A DNA stretch of 64,000 nt from Halapricum salinum (GTDB lineage: Archaea; Halobacteriota; Halobacteria; Halobacteriales; Haloarculaceae): assembly GCF_004799665.1 (NCBI RefSeq), contig NZ_CP031310.1:426887-490886 (forward strand). Reading direction: 5' to 3'. A program made the position numbers and the translations under genes. How positions within the stretch are numbered: position 1 is the stretch's first letter; every line of letters starts with the position of its first letter. Shown in pieces: positions 52,824 to 61,433 of this stretch. The notes under the pieces are model-generated. The model was not told the DNA's origin, made no database searches, and worked only from the letters and a program-made list of their open reading frames with translations.

Positions 52824-53885
52824 CTACTCGTCGAGCAGCGAGTCGACGTCGGCGTGATCGCCGAGCAGTTCCTGCATCCGCTCGACGGTCTTGGGATCGC
52901 GCGTCGGGCCGCTGCGCAGGACGTCCTCGGCGCGGTCGATCACCATCCGGGTATCGGACTGCAACAGCAACACGGGGACGCCCCGTTTCTCTGCCTTGCC
53001 CAGCACGGCGCCGGTCGGCCGGAAGCCGCCGCCGAGGATGATACACTTGATCCCCGAGGCTTCCAGCGCGGCCGTGACGATCTCCGCGCGGTCGCCCCCG
53101 GTGATCATCGCGGCGTTTTGCATCCGGCGGAACTGTGTCAGCGCACCCTCGGCGGACATCGCACCGACAGTAAAGCGCTCGATGAACACGTCCGTCGAGA
53201 CGTCGCTGGTCAGCACTTCCGCACCGAGTCGCTCGGCAAGTTCGCCGACGGACATACCTGCGAGTTCCTTGACCCGCGGGATCACGCCCAGCACCGGAAC
53301 GCCGCGGTTTTCGAGGAACGGCGCGACGTCCTGGGTGAGCTGGTCGAGGGCGCTGTCCGGCACGGCGTTGAACAGCACACCTGCGAGGTTGTCACCGATC
53401 TGGTCGGCAGCGGCGAGAATCTCGTCGACGTCGCCAGGCTCGTCGTAGCGCGAGATGAGGACGACCTTCGCGTCGATCAACTCGGCGATCTCCGGGTCCG
53501 TGAGATCGACGATCCCGCCGGTGGTGAGTTCGTCCGTGCCTTCCAGAACCATCAGATCGCGGCCCTCCGACAGCAGATCGTAGTTTTCGAGGACTCGTTC
53601 ACGGAGTTCGTCGGACTGTTCGCGTCCGCGGATGGCCTCCTCGATGAACGTCGGCGTGTAGACGATCGGTTCGAGTTCGTGCATCTCCGCATCGAGGTCG
53701 AGCAACTCCCGCGCGAGCATAGGGTCCTCGTCGCGGGTCTTGCCAGTCGCACTTTGCAGGCGCGTGCCCTTCGGTTTCATGTAGCCGACGCTGTGGCCGG
53801 CCGCGTCGGCCAGTTTGGCCATCGCGAGGCTGACTGCTGTCTTGCCGGTCGCTTCTTCGGTCGAGGTGACGAGTAGTGGGTCCAT
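52824..53885 (-). CDS. Phosphotransacetylase-like protein (BioD-like + DRTGG domains)
   Basis: A 353-residue protein with an N-terminal BioD-like P-loop domain (PLLVTSTEEATGKTAVSLAM) and a C-terminal DRTGG-type domain (VFIERFTVGAMSAEGALTQF, CIILGGGFRPTGAVLGKAEK). These are the non-catalytic regulatory domains seen N-terminal in some bacterial Pta, here without the transacetylase domain. It is 24 nt downstream of the ADP-forming acetyl-CoA synthetase gene, so a regulatory role in acetyl-CoA metabolism is likely. Confidence 0.85.
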   Translation of the reverse strand: MDPLLVTSTEEATGKTAVSLAMAKLADAAGHSVGYMKPKGTRLQSATGKTRDEDPMLARELLDLDAEMHELEPIVYTPTFIEEAIRGREQSDELRERVLENYDLLSEGRDLMVLEGTDELTTGGIVDLTDPEIAELIDAKVVLISRYDEPGDVDEILAAADQIGDNLAGVLFNAVPDSALDQLTQDVAPFLENRGVPVLGVIPRVKELAGMSVGELAERLGAEVLTSDVSTDVFIERFTVGAMSAEGALTQFRRMQNAAMITGGDRAEIVTAALEASGIKCIILGGGFRPTGAVLGKAEKRGVPVLLLQSDTRMVIDRAEDVLRSGPTRDPKTVERMQELLGDHADVDSLLDE

Positions 53886-53909
53886 AGTGGGTATTGCTCC
53901 TGAATGGTG

Positions 53910-56006
53910 TTATAGTTCTTCGTGGTCGATCGTCGCGCGAATGTCCACCGCCGAGACGCCGTCGGGCGCCGCGACGAGGGGGTTGATGTCCAGTTCGAGT
54001 ATCGCCGGGAAGTCCGTCACGAGCTGTGAGAGGCGCTGGATCGTCTCGACGATCGCGGCCTCGTCGACAGGATCGCGGCCGCGCGCACCCCTGAGCAGCG
54101 GGGCGGAGTCGATCTCGTCGAGCATCTCGGTGGCTTCGGACTCGCTGACGGGCGCGACCCGGAAGGTGGCGTCTTCGAGCACTTCGACGAAGATACCACC
54201 GAGCCCGAACATCACGAGCGGGCCGAACTGCGGGTCGCGGTTCATCCCGACGATCGTCTCGGTTCCCGAATCGAGGTCGAGCATCTCCTGGACCTGCACG
54301 CCGAGGATGGTCGCGTCGGGCTGGTAGTTGCGCGCCCGGCTGATGAGGTCCTCGTAGGTCGAGGCCACTTCCTCGACGGGGACGTTCACCTCGACCCCGC
54401 CGATGTCAGATTTGTGCAGAATGTCCGGGCTGACGATCTTCATCACGACGTTGCCCTCGATGGTCTCGGCGGCCTCGACAGCAGCCTGTTTGTCCGAGAC
54501 GATCTCACCTGTGGGCGTCGGAATGCCGTAGGCGTCGAGCAGATCCATCGCTTCGACGCCGAGTTTGTTCGTCTCACGCTCTTTGGTGCGTTCGAGGATC
54601 TCGCGAGCGCGCTCTCGGTCGACGTCGAACGCTGTGGGTTGGCTGTACTCTGCCTGTTTGACCTCGCTGTACTCCCGGAGCGCGTCGAGGCTCTTGACCC
54701 CGCGTGCGGGATCGAAATAGGAGGGGACGCCGACGTCGTCGAGGATTTCCTCGGCGTCGCGCGCGGAGTCTCCACCCATCAGACTCGCGGCGATCGGCGT
54801 CTCGTACTCCTGCTGTTTCTCGACGATGACCTCCGCCAGGTCCTCGAAGTCCATGACCGCGGTGGGACAGGCGACGACGATCACCGAGCCGACGTTCGGG
54901 TCTTCGAGGACGACGTCGAGCGCGTCGCTGTAGCGCTCGGTCGGGGCGTCCCCGAGGACGTCGACGGGATTGAAGATGTTCGCGGCCTCGGGCATCGTCT
55001 CCTCGAGACGTCCGAGGGTGTCGTCGGCGAACGTCGCCATCGAGAGCCCGGAGTCGCCGACGGCGTCGGTCGACATCACGCCTGGACCCCCGGCGTTGGT
55101 GACGATCGCGATCTCGTCACCGTCTGGCAGGGGCTGGTCTTCGAGGATCGCGGCGTAGTCGAACAGTTCCTGGACGGACTCGGCGCGGATGACGCCCGCC
55201 TGTTCGAGGCCGGCCTCGTAGGCGCGCTCGCTGCCGGCGATCGCCCCGGTGTGAGACGCCGCGGCGGACGCGCCCGCTTCCGTGCGGCCAGATTTGACGA
55301 CGACGATCGGCGTGTCGTTCGTGACCTCGCGCGCGGCGTCGATGAACGCCCGGCCATCGTCGATGTCTTCGAGGTACCCGAGGATGACGTCGGTGTCGGG
55401 GTCGTCGCCCCAGTGGCGGATGAAGTCGCCCTCGTCGAGGACGGCCTTGTTGCCCACCGAGACGACGTTCTCGAAGCCAAGATTGCGGTCGCTGGCCCAG
55501 TCCAGCACGGCGGTGATGAACGCCCCGGACTGGCTCATAAACGAGATCGAGCCTTCCAGGGCGGACTGCGGGCTGAACGTGGCGTTCATCCCCACTGGCG
55601 TGGAGATGATACCCAGGCAGTTCGGCCCGACGAGGTTCATGTCGTACTCTTCGGCGATCGTCTTGAGTTGCTGTTCTCGGGACGCGCCTTCGCTGCCGGA
55701 CTCACCGAAGCCGGCAGTGATGACGACGACGTCCGTGATGCCGGCCTCGCCGGCCTCTTCGATCGCGTCGATCACGATCGAGGGCGGGACGACCACGACG
55801 GCCAGGTCGACGTCGGGCGCGTCCAGGACGCTGTCGTAGGCAGACAGCCCGAATACCTCCTCGGTGTTGGGGTTCACGGGCAGAATCTCGCCTGTGAACC
55901 CAGACTGGAGGTTCTCCATGATGGCGCGCCCGACCGATCCTTCGCTCTCGGTCGCTCCGATCACGGCTACCCGGTCGGGGGAAAACAACGTATTGAGGTT
56001 ACCCAT
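53910..56006 (-). CDS. Acetate--CoA ligase (ADP-forming), fused alpha-beta
   Basis: Converts acetyl-CoA (or other acyl-CoA) plus ADP and phosphate to acid plus ATP, the archaeal energy-conserving route. The 698-residue protein fuses the alpha part (CoA binding VAVIGATESEGSVGRAIM; active-site His in AASHTGAIAGSE) and the beta part with an ATP-grasp domain (NVVMKIVSPDILHKSDIGGV, GMNRDPQFGPLVMFGLGGIF, LELDINPLVAAP). Fused ACDs are usual in haloarchaea. It is co-directional with the Pta-like regulator gene. Confidence 0.94.
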   Translation of the reverse strand: MGNLNTLFSPDRVAVIGATESEGSVGRAIMENLQSGFTGEILPVNPNTEEVFGLSAYDSVLDAPDVDLAVVVVPPSIVIDAIEEAGEAGITDVVVITAGFGESGSEGASREQQLKTIAEEYDMNLVGPNCLGIISTPVGMNATFSPQSALEGSISFMSQSGAFITAVLDWASDRNLGFENVVSVGNKAVLDEGDFIRHWGDDPDTDVILGYLEDIDDGRAFIDAAREVTNDTPIVVVKSGRTEAGASAAASHTGAIAGSERAYEAGLEQAGVIRAESVQELFDYAAILEDQPLPDGDEIAIVTNAGGPGVMSTDAVGDSGLSMATFADDTLGRLEETMPEAANIFNPVDVLGDAPTERYSDALDVVLEDPNVGSVIVVACPTAVMDFEDLAEVIVEKQQEYETPIAASLMGGDSARDAEEILDDVGVPSYFDPARGVKSLDALREYSEVKQAEYSQPTAFDVDRERAREILERTKERETNKLGVEAMDLLDAYGIPTPTGEIVSDKQAAVEAAETIEGNVVMKIVSPDILHKSDIGGVEVNVPVEEVASTYEDLISRARNYQPDATILGVQVQEMLDLDSGTETIVGMNRDPQFGPLVMFGLGGIFVEVLEDATFRVAPVSESEATEMLDEIDSAPLLRGARGRDPVDEAAIVETIQRLSQLVTDFPAILELDINPLVAAPDGVSAVDIRATIDHEEL

Positions 56007-56187
56007 CGTCTCCTCTATGGCTTGCCGGCGAACGCGGAAATACGTGTCTCTCCGTTCCGAGCGCCTGGGAATATACGGGATCGATCGTGAACGTCGCTCC
56101 GCTGGTCCGGGTACGAAGGTGACAGTCGGCAGACGGCTGTCAGACGCCGCCGGAACGCTTTTTTCGGTCCGCAGAGAGTTTCGGACA

Positions 56188-56997
56188 ATGAGCGGTTTCG
56201 AGGACTTTCTGGACCAGTTCGCCGCCGACGTCGACGGAGCGTGTCTGTTCTCTCCAAGTTCGTCGGTCTACGAGTCGTTCGACGATCTCGACCGCCCGGT
56301 GGTCGTCGTCGGGCCGGAGAATACTGTCAGCGCCGACGATTTCGTCGAGTTACCGCTGGAGTTCAGCAACCCCACCGAACGCGTGCGCTTCGGGATCGAA
56401 GGCGCGGTCCAGCAGGGACTGGTCGACGAGGAGATGACCCTGCTATGTGCGCTCAAGAGCTTCGGCGACGACATCGACACCGTGATGCGCGTCCGCGCCG
56501 GCGAGTTCTCCCGGTCGGGCGTCTACGACCTGTTCGTCAACTCCCGGGCCGAATCGTCGGTCGTCCGGAACGTCCTGGAAGTCGCCGTCGAACTCGGCAA
56601 GAAAGGGCAGAAGGGCAAGCCCGTCGGCGCACTCTTCGTCGTCGGTGACGCCGGCAAGGTGATGAACAAGTCCCGGCCGCTGAGCTACAACCCGTTCGAA
56701 AAATCGCACGTCCACGTCGGCGACCCCATCGTGAACGTCATGCTCAAGGAGTTCTCGCGGCTGGACGGCGCGTTCGTCATCTCCGATTCGGGCAAGATCG
56801 TCTCGGCGTATCGCTACCTCGAACCCTCCGCCCAGGGCGTCGACATCCCGAAGGGGCTGGGGACCCGCCACATGGCCGCCGCGGGCGTTACGCGGGATAC
56901 CAACGCCATCGCGATCGTCCTCAGCGAGAGTGACGGCCTCGTCCGGGCGTTCAAGGGCGGTGAACTGATTTTGGAGCTGGATCCGGAGGACTACTGA
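56188..56997 (+). CDS. dacZ: Diadenylate cyclase DacZ
   Basis: Makes cyclic di-AMP from two ATP. The 269-residue protein has an N-terminal DacZ domain and the C-terminal DAC catalytic domain with LDGAFVISDSGKIVSAYRYL (Asp-Gly-Ala at 193-195) and the GTRHMAAAGVTRDTNA loop (225-228). DacZ is the essential archaeal cyclase. A TATA-like CTTTTTTCGG is about 27 nt before the ATG. Its stop overlaps the start of the mechanosensitive channel gene (TGATG). Confidence 0.94.
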   Translation: MSGFEDFLDQFAADVDGACLFSPSSSVYESFDDLDRPVVVVGPENTVSADDFVELPLEFSNPTERVRFGIEGAVQQGLVDEEMTLLCALKSFGDDIDTVMRVRAGEFSRSGVYDLFVNSRAESSVVRNVLEVAVELGKKGQKGKPVGALFVVGDAGKVMNKSRPLSYNPFEKSHVHVGDPIVNVMLKEFSRLDGAFVISDSGKIVSAYRYLEPSAQGVDIPKGLGTRHMAAAGVTRDTNAIAIVLSESDGLVRAFKGGELILELDPEDY

Positions 56998-57815
56998 TGT
57001 CGTCTGGGCATCGGTCGACGTATCCCGCACAGATCGACGCGCCGGGGCTGATCCGGGACCTGTTCTCGGAGAAGGGGGCGGTCGCCATCGCCGTCGTCGT
57101 TCTAGTCATCGGCGCGATCGCGGGCTATCTCGCCTGGCGCGGGACGCGGCGCTTTCTCGTCAGTCAGGGCGTCGACGACGCCGTCGAGGGGACGCTGTTC
57201 GAGCGGACCGTCAACAACGTCGGGCTCTCGACGGTCGGCATCCTCTCACAGCTGATGGCCCTGGCCGTCTACATCGTGAGTGTCATCGTCGCAGTCAACG
57301 TCGCCCAGATCGGCGACCCGCAGCTCTTCTGGACGCGCTTCGTCGACCTCCTCCCGCGGCTGTTCATCGCCGCACTCGCGATCATCCTCGGACTCATCGT
57401 CGGCGACAAAGCCGAACTCGTCGTCAACGAACGCCTCAAGAGCGTCAAATTACCGGAGGCGAGTCTCCTCGCCGAAGTCGTCAAGTACAGCATCTACTAC
57501 ATCGCAGCGCTCGTCGCACTCGGCCAACTGGGCGTCGCGACCGCCGCGCTGTTGATCCTGCTCGCCGTCTACGCCTTCGGGCTCGTGTTCCTGAGTGGGC
57601 TGGCCCTGAAGGACCTGCTCGCTGCCGGTGCTGCGGGGATGTACCTGCTGTTGACCCAGCCCTACAGCATCGGCGACGAGGTCAAGATCGACGGCACGCG
57701 CGGGATCGTCCAGGAGATCAACGTCTTCGTCACCCACGTCGAGAGCGACGGCGAGGAGTATATCATCCCCAACCAGCGCGTGTTCAAAAGCGGGATCGTT
57801 CGGATTCGGGGCTAG
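56997..57815 (+). CDS. MscS-family mechanosensitive channel
   Basis: A 272-residue membrane protein with about four to five helices. The pore region GLALKDLLAAGAAGMYLLLT is Gly/Ala-rich as in MscS, and the beta domain follows (YSIGDEVKIDGTRGIVQEIN, EYIIPNQRVFKSGIVRIRG). The long C-terminal vestibule of bacterial MscS is absent. Translation is coupled to dacZ by a one-base overlap. c-di-AMP commonly controls osmolyte transport, so this channel is a plausible target or partner. Confidence 0.9.
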   Translation: MSSGHRSTYPAQIDAPGLIRDLFSEKGAVAIAVVVLVIGAIAGYLAWRGTRRFLVSQGVDDAVEGTLFERTVNNVGLSTVGILSQLMALAVYIVSVIVAVNVAQIGDPQLFWTRFVDLLPRLFIAALAIILGLIVGDKAELVVNERLKSVKLPEASLLAEVVKYSIYYIAALVALGQLGVATAALLILLAVYAFGLVFLSGLALKDLLAAGAAGMYLLLTQPYSIGDEVKIDGTRGIVQEINVFVTHVESDGEEYIIPNQRVFKSGIVRIRG

Positions 57816-58251
57816 GTTTCTCTGGTTCTCTCTCGACTCGCTGGCTAGAAACCAATGACTGCCACCCTAACAACTCAGGAAAGCCCTCGACTCGCTGGCG
57901 GTCGCTGAGCGGGATATCTTCACTCACTGCGTTCGTTCAGATAGAGCCCCCTCAGCGACGCTCTTCACTCCGTTCAGCGCCAGACGAGTCTCACGGGTCG
58001 TACCTCCCCGTTCGACCTTCGTGGCCCTCCCTTCGGTCGCGCCACGCGAGTCTCGCCCTTTCGATCCACCAGGCACCGCACCACAGCACAGCGCCACACC
58101 CTCCCCAACCGATTCGCTCGCCAAAGGCTCGCTCATCCCTCGCACGACGCCGTTCTGCGGGCGACCCATGAGTCGCCCGCAGGGCCAGCGAGACCTCCGG
58201 TCTCGCCCCGACTCGCGATGAAACGCGAGCCGGCGCGCGCCTGACCGGATC
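57816..58251. other. Gene-free region with a row of perfect inverted repeats
   Basis: No credible gene was found in these 436 bases. The plus strand is rich in C and T with phrases like CTCACTGCGTTCGTTC. Four stems are visible: CGTGGC/GCCACG (58019-58046), TGCGGGCGAC-CCATGA-GTCGCCCGCA (58156-58181, 10-bp perfect), GCGAGACC-TCC-GGTCTCGC (58188-58206, 8-bp) and CTCGCG-ATGAAA-CGCGAG (58212-58229). They lie between convergent mscS and acyltransferase genes, so terminators or a structured RNA are possible. Confidence 0.65.
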
Positions 58252-58785
58252 TCACTCTTCTTCGGAGTCCTCGCCGTCGTTTGGTCGATCCACCACTTCC
58301 GCGGGCACACCCGCGACGGTCGCACCCTCGGGGACGTCTTGATCCACGAGCGAGTTGGCGGCGACCTGGGCGTCCGCGCCGACGTGGACGCCGGGGAGGA
58401 TGATCGCACCCGCGCCGATCATCGCGCGCTCGCCGATGACGACCTCGCCGGTGCGGAACTCGTTCTGGAGGTACTCGTGACAGAGGATCGTCGCGTCGTA
58501 GCCGACGATGGCGTCGTCCTCGACAGTGATGAGGTCGGGCCAGAACACGTCAGGGGTGGCCGTCAGCGCCCACGCGACCCCGACTCCGACGTTCGCGCCG
58601 AGTCGTCGGAGGAGCCAGTTCTTGAGTTTCAGACTGGGGGAGTAGCGGGCGATCCAGACGACGATGAAGTTCAGCGTCACCCGAAGCGGGTGGCGCGTCT
58701 CGGGCCAGTGCATCAGGGAGTTACGCGGCCCCGGCGTGGCCTGTCTGGAGAGCCGATCGTAACGGGACGGTTCCTCGTCGGACAC
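58252..58785 (-). CDS. Left-handed beta-helix (hexapeptide) acyltransferase
   Basis: A 177-residue acyltransferase of the maltose/galactoside O-acetyltransferase type. Hexapeptide repeats run from GANVGVGVAW through ITVEDDAIVGYDATILCHEY, GEVVIGERAMIGAGAIILPG to VHVGADAQVAANSLVDQDVP and the family ending VAGVPAEVV. The His in ILCHEYL probably is the catalytic base. The acceptor is unknown. It is upstream of the stem-loop-rich spacer and follows purD on the minus strand with 62 nt between. Confidence 0.88.
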   Translation of the reverse strand: MSDEEPSRYDRLSRQATPGPRNSLMHWPETRHPLRVTLNFIVVWIARYSPSLKLKNWLLRRLGANVGVGVAWALTATPDVFWPDLITVEDDAIVGYDATILCHEYLQNEFRTGEVVIGERAMIGAGAIILPGVHVGADAQVAANSLVDQDVPEGATVAGVPAEVVDRPNDGEDSEEE

Positions 58786-58847
58786 GCTCGGCGATTGGAG
58801 GTCCCCGAATAAGAAGCCGCCGGCTCTGTCCGACCGAAGTCGAGCGT

Positions 58848-60158
58848 CTATCGCAGTTCCTGCATGTGGTCGATCCGCTTTTGCACCAGATCGGGTTTGC
58901 CGATGTCGTGGCGCATCCGCAGGCCCTCCTCGCCCGCCTCAGAGAGCACCGCTTCGGCGATCTCCTCGGCCTCGGTGATCGTGTCGGCGACGCCGACGAC
59001 GGCGAAGGATCGCGACGTGGTGGTGTAGATCCCGTCCTCGCGGTCGTCGACGCTTGCGTAGAAGAGGATGGCCTCGCCGTCGTACTCGCTGGCGATCTCG
59101 CGAGCGCCTTCCTCGTCGACGGTGACTTTCGCGCCGGCTTCAGGGTCGGTCGGGTAGCCATCGGGGACGGCGTACTTACAGACTGTGGCTTTCGGGGCGA
59201 AGGAGAGTTGCGGGAGCGTCTCGCCGTCGCGCGCCGCGGTCAGTACGTCGAGGAAGTCCGTGTTGAGCACGGGGAGAGTGTTCATCGCCTCGGGGTCGCC
59301 GAAGCGGGCGTTGAACTCGACGACCTTCGGACCCTCGGTCGTGAGCATGAACTGCCCGTAGAGGACGCCCTTGTACCCATCGAGGGCGTCGACGGTCGCC
59401 TCGATGACCTCGACGGCGGCCATGTAATCGTCGCGATCCATGAACGGGAGTTCGAGCGTCGCGTCGCTGTAACTTCCCATTCCGCCCGTGTTGGGACCTT
59501 CGTCGCCCTCGTAGGCGCGTTTGTGATCCTGCACGGCGGGCGTGACGCGAACCTCGCCGTTGGCGACGAGTGCCTGCACGGTGAACTCCTCGCCGACGAG
59601 TCGCTCTTCGAGAACGACCCGGTCGTAGTCGGATTTGCGGAGGTATGCTTTGGCCTCCTCGGCGTCGATCTGGTCGCCCATGACCCGAACGCCCTTGCCG
59701 CCAGTGAGGCCGGCGGGTTTGATCGCGAGGTCGCCGTCGTAGGAGTCGATGTACTCGCAGGCGGCCTCCATGTCCTCGAACGTCTCGAAGTCCGGGCAGC
59801 CGGGGATGTCGTGCTGGTTCATGAAGCGGCGCTGGAAGGCCTTGTCCGTCTCGATGCGGGCCTCGGCTTCCTGGGGGCCGAACGCGTAGATACCCGCCTC
59901 GTCGAGCGCGTCAGCCACGCCCGCGGCGAGTGGCGCTTCCGGGCCGATCACGGCGAGGTCGGCGTCGACGCTCTCGGCGTAGGTCGTCACGGCCTTGGGG
60001 TGGGTGGTATCGAGCGTCTCGAAGCCCGCGGCGATCTGGGTGATACCGGGGTTCTTGTTGCCGGCACAGGCGTACAGTTCACAGTCCGAATCGGCGAGCG
60101 CGCGAGCGACGGCGTGTTCGCGACCCCCGCCGCCGATGAGCAGCACGGTCTCTGTCAT
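58848..60158 (-). CDS. purD: Phosphoribosylamine--glycine ligase
   Basis: Makes GAR from phosphoribosylamine and glycine with ATP. The 436-residue ATP-grasp enzyme begins VLLIGGGGREHAVARALADS and has LAVIGPEAPLAAGVADAL, KPAGLTGGKGVRVMGD, QDHKRAYEGDEGPNTGGMGS and VEFNARFGDPEAMNTLPVL, the standard PurD motifs. It is upstream of the acyltransferase on the same strand, with 49 nt to the divergent direction of the protease gene stop. Confidence 0.95.
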   Translation of the reverse strand: MTETVLLIGGGGREHAVARALADSDCELYACAGNKNPGITQIAAGFETLDTTHPKAVTTYAESVDADLAVIGPEAPLAAGVADALDEAGIYAFGPQEAEARIETDKAFQRRFMNQHDIPGCPDFETFEDMEAACEYIDSYDGDLAIKPAGLTGGKGVRVMGDQIDAEEAKAYLRKSDYDRVVLEERLVGEEFTVQALVANGEVRVTPAVQDHKRAYEGDEGPNTGGMGSYSDATLELPFMDRDDYMAAVEVIEATVDALDGYKGVLYGQFMLTTEGPKVVEFNARFGDPEAMNTLPVLNTDFLDVLTAARDGETLPQLSFAPKATVCKYAVPDGYPTDPEAGAKVTVDEEGAREIASEYDGEAILFYASVDDREDGIYTTTSRSFAVVGVADTITEAEEIAEAVLSEAGEEGLRMRHDIGKPDLVQKRIDHMQELR

Positions 60159-60207
60159 ACCTGAGAGGCCGCAGCACTGTCAGTAAAGGGTTGCTGTTCG
60201 TCCCAGC

Positions 60208-61311
60208 CTACCCAGTGAAGACGATCGGAACGGGCGTGAAACAGAGCGCACCGAGCACCAGCGTCAGCAGGCCCACGGCTTTGCGCTGCCAGCCGACGTC
60301 GGAGCGATCGATGGGTGTCGCGCTCCCGACGCGGCTGAACACGAGCGCCAGGACCGCCCAGACGAGCCAGATTCCGACTGCGCGGCTGTCCCCGAAGAGG
60401 AAGACGCCGATCGCGAGTGCGAACAGCCCGGCGGGAACGACGAACTGGAATCGCTCGAAGCGCTCGCCGACCAGTGCACGCGTGACGTGCGCGCCGTCGA
60501 GTTGCCCGACCGGCAGGAGGTTCAGGAACGTGACGAACGCGCCGACCCATCCGCCGATCACGACCGGATTGACCATCAGCGAAGGGTCGGCGTAGGTCAG
60601 CGGCTCACCCAGGAACGAGGCGATCAGATGGATCAGTGGGGGATACCCCAGTTCGACCTCCCGCACGATCGCGTCCGGTCCGACCGTGACCGGCGGCAGC
60701 GAGACGCCGATTGCGGTGACGAGAACTGTGACGACCAGACCCGCTAGCGGCCCGGCGACGCCGATGTCGAACAGCGCCTTGCGACTCGGGAGGTGGTCTT
60801 TCATCCGGATCACCGCCCCGAAAGTCCCCAGCAGGTTCGGAATGGGGATGAAGTAGGGTAGACTCGCCTGTACGTCGTGATAGCGACTCGTGAGGTAGTG
60901 GCCGAACTCGTGGACGGCCAGCACGCCCAGGACGGCGGCGGTGAACGGCCAGGCCTGGAGTATCGACGCCGGGTCCGACTCGATCGAGAGGTCGTACCAC
61001 TGCGAACCGGCGTATAGCGTCGTCGCGACGGTCGCGAGGAACAGGCCGATGTTCGTCCACGGGACGCCGTCGACGCCCGGGGATCGCTCCTCGGCGACGA
61101 GCACGTGTTCGCCTGTCTCGTACCGGATCGAGACGTGGTAACCCGCCTCGCGAAACAGCGGCGCGATCCGGTCGACGAGCCCGTCTTTCTGGACCAGCGG
61201 CTCGCCGTAGTACCGGACGGTGTCTCCGTCCGGTTCGACCTCGTAGACGTGGAACGCGTCGGCCAGGGCGTCCGGCTCTGGATAGTCCACTGGCGGCGTC
61301 GAAGTACCCAC
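60208..61311 (-). CDS. Site-2 protease family metalloprotease (M50)
   Basis: A 367-residue intramembrane metalloprotease. The zinc motif [15 protein letters not shown] (HExxH) and the third ligand region [17 protein letters not shown] (Asp) are present, in a protein with about six helices. An N-terminal soluble domain of about 90 residues ([20 protein letters not shown]) precedes the membrane part. Family members cut membrane-anchored regulators or signal remnants; the substrate is unknown. It is divergent from the DUF255 gene at 61434. Confidence 0.9.
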   Translation of the reverse strand: MGTSTPPVDYPEPDALADAFHVYEVEPDGDTVRYYGEPLVQKDGLVDRIAPLFREAGYHVSIRYETGEHVLVAEERSPGVDGVPWTNIGLFLATVATTLYAGSQWYDLSIESDPASILQAWPFTAAVLGVLAVHEFGHYLTSRYHDVQASLPYFIPIPNLLGTFGAVIRMKDHLPSRKALFDIGVAGPLAGLVVTVLVTAIGVSLPPVTVGPDAIVREVELGYPPLIHLIASFLGEPLTYADPSLMVNPVVIGGWVGAFVTFLNLLPVGQLDGAHVTRALVGERFERFQFVVPAGLFALAIGVFLFGDSRAVGIWLVWAVLALVFSRVGSATPIDRSDVGWQRKAVGLLTLVLGALCFTPVPIVFTG

Positions 61312-61433
61312 TGCCTCCCGCTATGGACTGGGATCCCATATACCTGTTCGCGGCTGTGTCGGCGGGCGAAAGAACCCGGAACCACGTTGCCGGGGCCGCC
61401 GCTGTTTACCGTCCGAGGACCGAACGTCGGGAC

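Noticed and set aside
54414-56090. A 558-codon open frame on the plus strand opposite the ADP-forming synthetase
   Set aside because: Pure antisense shadow of a well-supported enzyme gene, with no plausible start or domain.
57924-58409. A 161-codon minus-strand frame across the stem-loop-rich region
   Set aside because: It overlaps the acyltransferase gene out of frame and has a biased Arg/Ser composition without any domain; the region reads as noncoding.
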